A stretch of 64,000 nucleotides of DNA from Oleidesulfovibrio alaskensis DSM 16109 (GTDB lineage: Bacteria; Desulfobacterota; Desulfovibrionia; Desulfovibrionales; Desulfovibrionaceae), in contig NZ_KI519494.1 of assembly GCF_000482745.1 (NCBI RefSeq), positions 310,001 through 374,000 on the forward strand, in the 5' to 3' direction. Shown here piece by piece: positions 57,698 through 64,000 of this stretch. Position 1 is the first letter of the stretch; each line of letters begins with the position of its first letter. Position numbers and translations under genes: made by a program. The notes under the pieces are model-generated. The model worked only from the letters and a program-made list of their open reading frames with translations, was not told the origin of the DNA and did no database searches.

Positions 57698-60679
57698 CTA
57701 GAAGTTCAGCGTGCCTTTAAAGCTGCGCGCCAGTTCTTCCACAGGTTCGGCAAGCAGTACGGAGTCTCCGGAGAGCACGCGCAGGGAATCGTGTGCGGTC
57801 ACCTGTCCGATACGGGTGCAGTGCTGACCTTTGAACATCTGCTCAAAGGCGTTCTGCTGTGCTGCTGGCACGGTGACCAGCAGGCGCGATGCCGATTCGG
57901 AGTAGAGCACTTCAGCCTTGTTCAGGCTGCCTGCAAGAGCCACTGCGTTCAGGTTGACATCGGCGCCCGTGCGTCCTGCCAGAGCCATTTCGGCCACAGC
58001 CACAGCCAGACCGCCGTCGGACAGGTCGTGACAGCCGGAAACAAGTCCGGCACCGATGGCTTTGTACAGCGTGCGGTAGCGCAGGAGTGCCGGAACGGCG
58101 TCCACATGCGGCACATCGGCGGAAAGAATGCCCAGCTCGTCTGCCAGTTCCGATCCGCCCAGTTCGCGGCGGGTGACACCCAGCAGGTATATGCCGTCTC
58201 CGGCTTGTTTGAAGTCGGAAGTGACTGTTTTGTTCACATCGGGGATGACCCCCAGAACGGAGAACAGCACCGTGGGCGGAATGGATATTTTGGTACCGCC
58301 GCCGGTGTAGTCATTTTTCATGGAATCTTTGCCGGATATGCAGGGTACGCCGTAGGCCTGACAGAAATGGGCCAGAGCTTTGTTGGCGCGTACCAGCTGC
58401 GCCAGCTTGTACCGGCCGTCGGGAGTTTTTTCCGACTGCACGGGGTCGCACCAGCAGAAGTTGTCCACACCGGCCATATGATCAATGTTGCCGCCCACTG
58501 CAACCGCGTTGCGCACCGCTTCGTCAATGGCGTTGGCCATCATCCAGTAGGTGTCGATATCGCTGAATTTGGGGCAGATGCCGTGCGAGAGCACTATGCC
58601 TGCCTCGTTTTCCAGCAGGGGGCGCATGACGCCCGCATCGGCGGGGCCGTCACGCAGAACGCCCACCAGCGGTTTGACGACGCTGCCGCCCTTTACTTCG
58701 TGGTCGTACTGGCGGATGACGTACTCTTTGGAGCAGATGTTCAGCCGTCCCAGCATTGTTTTAAGCAGGCTGCCCTGATGGGCGTCGTCCACGTCTATGG
58801 CCGGTGCCGACAGCTGCGGGCGTTCCCACACGGCGTCAAGCTGCATCTGCGGAACACCGTCATGCAGGAACTCCATGGAAAGGTAGGCCACCGGCTTTTC
58901 GCCGTAGGTCACATGAAAGTAGCCGGAGTCAGTGAATTCGCCCAGTGCTGTGGCCTCAACGTCCATTTCGCGTGCAAGGGCAAGAAACTCTTCTATTTTT
59001 GCAGGCGGTACGGCCAGCGTCATCCGTTCCTGCGCTTCGGAAAGCAGGATTTCCCACGGGCGCAGTCCGTCATATTTGAGCGGTGCGCGCGAAACGTCTA
59101 TGCGGCAGCCGCCGGTGTCTTCGGCCATTTCGCCCACGGAAGAGGAAAGCCCTCCGGCACCGTTGTCTGTAATGGCGTTGTACAGGCCTTTGTCCCGTGC
59201 GCGCATGATGAAATCATACGTTTTGCGCTGTGTGATGGGGTCACCGATCTGTACTGCCGTGGCGGGAGAGCCTTCGTGCAGTTCCTCGGACGAGAACGTG
59301 GCGCCGTGGATGCCGTCCTTGCCTATGCGTCCGCCGGCCATCACCACGATATCGCCCGGCAGAGCCTTTTTTTCGTGACCGGGTCTGCCCGCCACCGTGG
59401 CCGGAATCATGCCCACTGTACCGCAGTAGACCAGCGGTTTTCCCAGGTACCTGTCGTGGAACACAATGGAGCCGTTTACCGTGGGAACACCGGATTTGTT
59501 GCCGCCGTGCTCCACACCTTCGCGCACGCCTTCAAGCACGCGGCGCGGATGCAGCAGGCGGGGGGGCAGTTTTTCTTCATAAAAGGGCGAGGCAAAACAG
59601 AACACATCGGTGTTGCACACCATGTTGGCGCCCATGCCGGTGCCCATGGGGTCGCGGTTTACGCCCACAATGCCGGTAAGCGCTCCGCCGTAGGGGTCAA
59701 GCGCCGAGGGCGAGTTGTGGGTTTCCACCTTTATGCAGACGCTGTGCGTGTCCGTAAAGGATATGACACCTGCGTTGTCCTTGAAAACGGAAAGGCAGAA
59801 GTCTTTTTTGCCCATGCGTTTGCGCAGCAGGCTTGTGGAACCCTGAATACAGGTTTTGTACAGGCTGTTGATGGTCTCGCCGGTGCCGGTTTCTTCGTTG
59901 CGGTACCGGATGCGTGCAGAGAAAATCTTATGCTTGCAGTGTTCGGACCATGTCTGGGCAAGCGCTTCCACTTCGGCATCGGTGGGACGTGCGGGCAGGC
60001 CCATTTTTTCGCGGGCGGCTTTTACGTCCGGTTGCGCGTAATGGTCGCGTATGCAGTGCATTTCTTCCAGACTGAGAGCCAGCGTGTTGTCGCGGCTGAA
60101 AGCGGCCATGGCCGCGTCGTCCATGGTGTCCAGCGGGATAAAGGCCACTTCGTCGCAGGCCTGTCCCAGTACCTGCGCGGCAGCGGCGGGAAAGCCCGGC
60201 TCGGCTTGCCACTGGGCGCGGCTTTTGACGGAAAAGCGCTGGATGAGTTCGTTGGCAAGCAGATCGCGTCCTATGCGTTCCACATCATCGCGCGAAAGAT
60301 CGCCGCTGATGCGGTACTGGTTGGCCACATACACGTTGACCGAGCGACGGTCGCTGATGCCCAGCACAATGGCAATGGTTTCGCGGGCGGTGCGGCCTTC
60401 GTTGTCCGTCACGCCCGGGCGCAGGCCCACTTCCAGATACCAGTCGGCATCGCCCGCGGCGGGGGCGGCAGATGCCTCCTGCAGAACGGGGTCGTGCAGA
60501 GCTCCCTGTTTCAGCACTTCGTCAAGCTGCTGCTCCGAAAGCCCGTCAATGGTGAACACTTTGACTATCTGCACGGACTCGGGAGTGATATCCAGAGATT
60601 CGGCAATTTTGTTGCAGACCTTGCGGCCCACGGTGTCCGCGACATGGGGTCGCAGACCAACTTCAATGCGGCGTAGCAT
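57698..60679 (-). CDS. purL: Phosphoribosylformylglycinamidine synthase with fused PurS-like N-terminus
   Basis: The 993-residue protein begins with two PurS-like modules (about 1-75, VGLRPHVADTVGRKV; and about 82-160, VGLRPGVTDNEGRT). The FGAM synthase core follows (TWSEHCKHKIF near 243, THNSPSALDPYGGA, DNGAGGLSSSVGE, GCHDLSDGGLAVA). It makes FGAM from FGAR with ATP. No glutaminase domain is present, so a separate PurQ must supply ammonia; none is in the window. Its length is between small PurL (about 740) and the full fused type (about 1300). Confidence 0.94.
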   Translation of the reverse strand: MLRRIEVGLRPHVADTVGRKVCNKIAESLDITPESVQIVKVFTIDGLSEQQLDEVLKQGALHDPVLQEASAAPAAGDADWYLEVGLRPGVTDNEGRTARETIAIVLGISDRRSVNVYVANQYRISGDLSRDDVERIGRDLLANELIQRFSVKSRAQWQAEPGFPAAAAQVLGQACDEVAFIPLDTMDDAAMAAFSRDNTLALSLEEMHCIRDHYAQPDVKAAREKMGLPARPTDAEVEALAQTWSEHCKHKIFSARIRYRNEETGTGETINSLYKTCIQGSTSLLRKRMGKKDFCLSVFKDNAGVISFTDTHSVCIKVETHNSPSALDPYGGALTGIVGVNRDPMGTGMGANMVCNTDVFCFASPFYEEKLPPRLLHPRRVLEGVREGVEHGGNKSGVPTVNGSIVFHDRYLGKPLVYCGTVGMIPATVAGRPGHEKKALPGDIVVMAGGRIGKDGIHGATFSSEELHEGSPATAVQIGDPITQRKTYDFIMRARDKGLYNAITDNGAGGLSSSVGEMAEDTGGCRIDVSRAPLKYDGLRPWEILLSEAQERMTLAVPPAKIEEFLALAREMDVEATALGEFTDSGYFHVTYGEKPVAYLSMEFLHDGVPQMQLDAVWERPQLSAPAIDVDDAHQGSLLKTMLGRLNICSKEYVIRQYDHEVKGGSVVKPLVGVLRDGPADAGVMRPLLENEAGIVLSHGICPKFSDIDTYWMMANAIDEAVRNAVAVGGNIDHMAGVDNFCWCDPVQSEKTPDGRYKLAQLVRANKALAHFCQAYGVPCISGKDSMKNDYTGGGTKISIPPTVLFSVLGVIPDVNKTVTSDFKQAGDGIYLLGVTRRELGGSELADELGILSADVPHVDAVPALLRYRTLYKAIGAGLVSGCHDLSDGGLAVAVAEMALAGRTGADVNLNAVALAGSLNKAEVLYSESASRLLVTVPAAQQNAFEQMFKGQHCTRIGQVTAHDSLRVLSGDSVLLAEPVEELARSFKGTLNF

Positions 60680-60792
60680 GAAAGACTCCTGCGGTATTGC
60701 GGTGGTCGGGTTGGGCTTTCCTTAATGGCAAACGCGGCGTTTGCAAAGGGTAAAAACAGAATGTTGCGCCGCGGGGCACTGCGGCCCTGCGG

Positions 60793-60836
60793 ACAAAAAA
60801 AGAGGCGCAGCCCCGTGCGGGGGGTGGGCGGCGCTG
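60793..60836 (-). terminator. Probable terminator of the HDOD-GGDEF gene
   Basis: A GC-rich imperfect stem (GCGC...CCCC-GCAC-GGGG...GCGC) is followed by CTCTTTTTTT on the minus strand, eight bases after the gene stop. Confidence 0.65.
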
Positions 60837-60843
60837 TGTTCTG

Positions 60844-63402
60844 TCATGCGGAACCGGGATGCAGGGGGGCTTGAGCAACCTGCCGTCCTCCGGCTTTTTT
60901 TGCGGCGTAGCTTGCGGTGTCGGCCCGCTGGACAAGACTTTCCGCAGAATCCTGCGATTGCAGAAGGGCAACCCCCACACTGGCGCTTACAGCACCTGAT
61001 GTGCCCGATTCAATGGCGTCCAGTATGCGGGCGGACATGGCGGGTAGCGCGTCTTCTTTGAATTCCGTCACGATGACGGTAAATTCGTCGCCGCCGTAGC
61101 GGCAGGCAAAATCAGTTCCTTTGCGTATGCAGGAGCGCAGGGCGTTGGAAACCTGACGCAGTATTCTGTCGCCTTCGCGGTGCCCTTGCGTGTCGTTGAT
61201 GGCTTTGAACCCGTCCAGATCAAGGAAGATAAGTGCCAGAGGATGCCGTGTGCGATGGCAGCGGGCTATTTCTCTGTCGAGCAGCATGTGAAAATGCGTA
61301 TGATTGAAAAGCCCTGTGAGGCCGTCAAACACTGCCTGCATGCGCATTTTTTCTTCCATGCGCCGGATGCTGGTCAGATCGCGCCCCACGATGATCCAGC
61401 GCGCTGTTTCCGCCCGCGTTTTGAGCGGCGAGACTGAAAGCTCGTACAGTGCGCTGCTGCCGTCGGGCAGTTTTATGGCGACTTCCACCGGTACGGGCGT
61501 CTGTTTTTCCTGCGGGTGTGCCGTCTGCTGTTCCGCAGTGTCCGCCTGCCGCTGCACAGGCAGATGATCGGCCCCCCACGCGGCACCGGGCGTTGTGGCG
61601 GCGGCGATGTCAAACAGCATGGTACCGGCCTGCAGCAGCATGTCCGAGCTGGTCCACAGCACTCTGCCGGTGGCGTCGACGGTGAATACAACCTCCTGCA
61701 TGGCCTCCATGAGGCTGCTCAGAAAGTCATTTTGTTCCAGCACTTCGGCTTCCAGTGCGGAAACCTGTGTTATGTCTTCGATACGTACCAGAAATGCCCC
61801 CTGCTCAGGCAGGTTGCGGAAGATGCTGAGCAGAGCGCAGGTACGGGCTGCTCCCTGCGTGGTGCAGTATGTAAAAATTTTGTTTGCGGCATTGTTTTGT
61901 GTTTCCGCCGTGATCTGCCGCCATACTGATTCGGTCTCAATGCCGTATGCATTGCGCAGCACGTCGCTTAAAGCATGCCCGCGCGGGTCGCTGTCCTGCC
62001 CGGCAAGTGCAAGAAAGGCCGTGTTGGCTTCGCGTATGATGCCTGTGGCGTCCACCTGCGCCACCATGTTGGGCAGCGAATCAAGCAGACGGGCTTTACT
62101 GCGCAGTCCGCTCTGTTCCGTATAGAATATTTCCAGCCCTTTTGAGAGAAATCTGGCGTATACGGCCAGGCTGCCTTCTTCCTGCAGTCTGGTTTTGCTG
62201 CGCGGCACGTTCATGCTGCCGTACACGTCACCCTCGGCAGCCAGCGGCAGGCGCACACCGCCTCTGCTCCACGGCAGGGCGTCAACCTCGGCACTGCTGG
62301 CAACGGGCTGCACACCCTGTTCGGGCACAGGACGGAAAAGCACATATCTGTTTACGGAAGGATCGCGCAGAGCCACTTCCCATTTCTTCATGTTCCACAG
62401 CCAGTGCAGCTGTCTGCCGGTCATTTTGACGGCTTCTTCGTACGAGGCGGCGCGCTGCAGTTCTGTGCTCAGAAAATGAAAGCGCTGAATGTCTTCAAGC
62501 GTCTGGGTGTAGAGTCTGTCGGAAAGCGGGGCGTCTTCTATGCCCAGAGAGCTGAGCAGAACGCGGAAGCGGGTGGCACAGTCGGCGCGCAGCGCTTCCA
62601 TACCCGGCCCGTCAAGCTGCAGCAGCCCGGCCATCAGCATTTCATGGCGGATGAGTTCCGCATGATCGCCCTGTCCGGTCTGCAGCAGTTCGGCCCAGCG
62701 GGTGGCAAGCGCGACGCACAACGTGAAGGGGTCCAGCCCGTTAAGCGCCGGGGCATGATGGTGGCGCACCGCGTCGACAAAGCGTTGCGGCATGTTCCAT
62801 GTGCTGAACAGTTCTGCGGAAAGCTCCTGATGCTCTTTGCCCCAGTGGACCTGTTCGGATGTGGCGTGGGCGCGGGAATATTCCGTCAGATAACGGCGGC
62901 GGGCAAGCACGGGGTCTGAACTGCGGGTGCACTGTCTGATAAAAATTCCCAGATCTTTGAGCAGTGCGGCAAGATAGGCCAGAGCCTCGTCGCCGGGTGC
63001 CAGCTGGGCCGACAGTTTTTCTGCGGCAATGGCGCTCCACAGTGCCATGCGCCAGTCGGGAAAAAGTTCGGTTGGTTTGCGGTGCAGTGCGCCGGTCACG
63101 CGCTGCTGGTAGGCTATGGACAGGGCTATTTTGAGAATTTCCCGCGAGCCGAGTACCACTACGGCCCGCTGCATGTCGGACACGGGATTGCGCTGCCCGT
63201 AGTAGGGTGAGTTGACCAGTTCCAGAATGGTGGCCGCAAGAACCGGATCCATGGCCAGCAGCTCGGCGATGACAGAAAAATCGGGCTCCGGCTGGGCAAG
63301 CGCCTGCAGCAGTTTGACCATCACAGGGGGAAACGTGAGCTGAAGACACTCGGAGTACCACTCCATGGTCTTACTGCGGTCAGCTGCTTCTTGCGTGGTC
63401 AT
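60844..63402 (-). CDS. HDOD-PAS-GGDEF signalling protein (putative diguanylate cyclase)
   Basis: The 852-residue protein has an HDOD domain (about 18-220; ILELVNSPYYGQ), a middle region of about 220 residues probably of GAF type and two PAS domains (about 465-700). A C-terminal GGDEF domain (about 710-835) has intact RYGGDEFTVIV. The HD motif is degraded to LLKDLG. The inhibitory site five residues before GGDEF reads KGTD instead of RxxD, so product inhibition may be weak. It follows the polyprenyl synthase by eight bases. The signal is unknown. Confidence 0.88.
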   Translation of the reverse strand: MTTQEAADRSKTMEWYSECLQLTFPPVMVKLLQALAQPEPDFSVIAELLAMDPVLAATILELVNSPYYGQRNPVSDMQRAVVVLGSREILKIALSIAYQQRVTGALHRKPTELFPDWRMALWSAIAAEKLSAQLAPGDEALAYLAALLKDLGIFIRQCTRSSDPVLARRRYLTEYSRAHATSEQVHWGKEHQELSAELFSTWNMPQRFVDAVRHHHAPALNGLDPFTLCVALATRWAELLQTGQGDHAELIRHEMLMAGLLQLDGPGMEALRADCATRFRVLLSSLGIEDAPLSDRLYTQTLEDIQRFHFLSTELQRAASYEEAVKMTGRQLHWLWNMKKWEVALRDPSVNRYVLFRPVPEQGVQPVASSAEVDALPWSRGGVRLPLAAEGDVYGSMNVPRSKTRLQEEGSLAVYARFLSKGLEIFYTEQSGLRSKARLLDSLPNMVAQVDATGIIREANTAFLALAGQDSDPRGHALSDVLRNAYGIETESVWRQITAETQNNAANKIFTYCTTQGAARTCALLSIFRNLPEQGAFLVRIEDITQVSALEAEVLEQNDFLSSLMEAMQEVVFTVDATGRVLWTSSDMLLQAGTMLFDIAAATTPGAAWGADHLPVQRQADTAEQQTAHPQEKQTPVPVEVAIKLPDGSSALYELSVSPLKTRAETARWIIVGRDLTSIRRMEEKMRMQAVFDGLTGLFNHTHFHMLLDREIARCHRTRHPLALIFLDLDGFKAINDTQGHREGDRILRQVSNALRSCIRKGTDFACRYGGDEFTVIVTEFKEDALPAMSARILDAIESGTSGAVSASVGVALLQSQDSAESLVQRADTASYAAKKAGGRQVAQAPLHPGSA

Positions 63403-63410
63403 GGGCCTTC

Positions 63411-64000
63411 CTACCTGCTGCGGTTTTTCACATAATCCACCGTTTGCCTGAGCACGGTTTTTTCCCTGCTTTCGTCCAGCATGTGCAGTGCCTCTGCGGC
63501 TTTTTTCAGATAGGTGTCGGCAAGGTCTCTGGTGGCTTTGTCCAGCCCCTGTCCGCGCACCGCTCTTGCCACGTTGTCCACATCGGCATCGGAAAAGGTG
63601 CCGGTGGTGAATTTGTGCAGAAACTCCTGCCGGTCGGCGCCTTCCAGCCTTTCCAGATACATGTGCAGCGGCGGGGTAAGCTTGCCTTCGCGCAGGTCGC
63701 CGGCCACCGGCTTGCCGGTTTCTCCGGCAGAAGGTGAAAAGTCCAGCGCATCATCCACTATCTGGAAGGCTATGCCCAGATTCATGCCGAAGTCGCAGGC
63801 TGCCTGCTCCTGCTGCTCCGTGGCACCGGCCGCAATGGCACCCAGCTGACAGGAAGCCTGAATCATCCACGCGGTTTTGCCTTTGATAATTTCTATATAT
63901 GTTTCCTGCGGGTGGCCTGTGCTGCGCAGGTATTCGATTTCGGCAATTTCACCGGTGGCTGTTTCAATGATGGCCCGTGCGATGCATTCGGTAAGCCTCG
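63411..64000 (-). CDS. ispB: Polyprenyl (octaprenyl-type) diphosphate synthase, C-terminal part (cut by window edge)
   Basis: The coding frame runs off the right edge; about 196 codons are present. They contain the family segments IIKGKTAWMIQASCQLG and the second Asp-rich motif FQIVDDALDF (DDxxD), then GKPVAGDLREGKLTPPLHMY (in part). The first Asp-rich motif would lie outside. It elongates isoprenoid chains, probably for menaquinone. It is co-transcribed with the HDOD-GGDEF gene. A start at 63866 is internal and not the real one. Confidence 0.92.
   Translation of the reverse strand, partial: RLTECIARAIIETATGEIAEIEYLRSTGHPQETYIEIIKGKTAWMIQASCQLGAIAAGATEQQEQAACDFGMNLGIAFQIVDDALDFSPSAGETGKPVAGDLREGKLTPPLHMYLERLEGADRQEFLHKFTTGTFSDADVDNVARAVRGQGLDKATRDLADTYLKKAAEALHMLDESREKTVLRQTVDYVKNRSR

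Noticed and set aside
57791..60676. 961-codon plus-strand frame opposite purL
   Set aside because: Antisense shadow of purL with low-complexity composition and no recognisable motif.
1..64000. tRNA, rRNA, CRISPR arrays, insertion sequences or prophage
   Set aside because: No cloverleaf, rRNA block, regular spacer-repeat array, transposase or integrase sequence was recognised by eye; a covariance-model and IS search would settle this.

Overview
This window looks like chromosome from a sulfate-reducing Desulfovibrionales bacterium, close to Desulfovibrio/Oleidesulfovibrio. The evidence is the gene content: a complete lactate-to-acetate oxidation operon with a giant pyruvate:ferredoxin oxidoreductase, the anaerobe-specific orange-protein (Orp) cluster with sigma-54 control, desulfoferrodoxin/rubredoxin/Roo, cytochrome bd, and a split-Soret-type cytochrome. 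The assignment rests on recognising these families; no alignment was run. I saw no rRNA, tRNA, CRISPR or insertion sequence. The gene content looks like core chromosome, not an island.

Layout. 1-19187 (all minus strand): a sensor kinase (15732-19187) and sigma-54 response regulator (14289-15716, LurS/LurR type), then a 445-bp control region (sigma-54 promoter plus three operator repeats), then por, lactate permease, FAD- and FeS-lactate dehydrogenase subunits, pta, ackA, a Pta-N-terminal-like protein, and LUD-domain lutC/lutB (lutB runs off the left edge). Lactate enters, is oxidised to pyruvate, then to acetyl-CoA, acetyl phosphate and acetate with ATP formation. Hairpins or terminators fill the larger gaps of this operon. 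19326-21550 (plus): a small membrane protein, an HDOD regulator and a YbjQ protein with its own sigma-54 promoter. 21635-26882: a PEBP protein, a MoeA fusion and pspF on minus, divergent from pspA-pspB-pspC on plus. 27098-36668: a periplasmic binding protein; the leucine operon leuA-leuC-leuD-DUF89-leuB downstream of psd-pssA; a HAD hydrolase; and a DUF523/DUF1722 protein. 36793-39739: HU, CheD, a split-Soret-like cytochrome with a perfect-consensus sigma-54 promoter, and a DsrE-like protein. 39847-46102: a Pat-type acetyltransferase divergent from acs, and an orphan kinase. 46319-48695: cydAB. 48977-55007: the Orp cluster with its sigma-54 activator, here collinear on one strand. 55378-57325: rbo-rub-roo oxygen/superoxide defence. 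57698-64000: purL, an HDOD-PAS-GGDEF regulator and a partial polyprenyl synthase.

Two themes link the regions. One is sigma-54: the window holds three enhancer-binding regulators and five credible -24/-12 promoters (por, pspA, ybjQ, split-Soret cytochrome, orp). The other is energy metabolism plus oxygen and envelope stress. The most useful leads are the sigma-54 promoter and enhancer-like repeat at the split-Soret cytochrome, the sigma-54 promoter at ybjQ, the operator array and internal terminators of the lactate operon, the collinear Orp cluster, the DUF89 gene embedded in the leucine operon, and a DUF523 protein with Ser at a usually conserved Cys.
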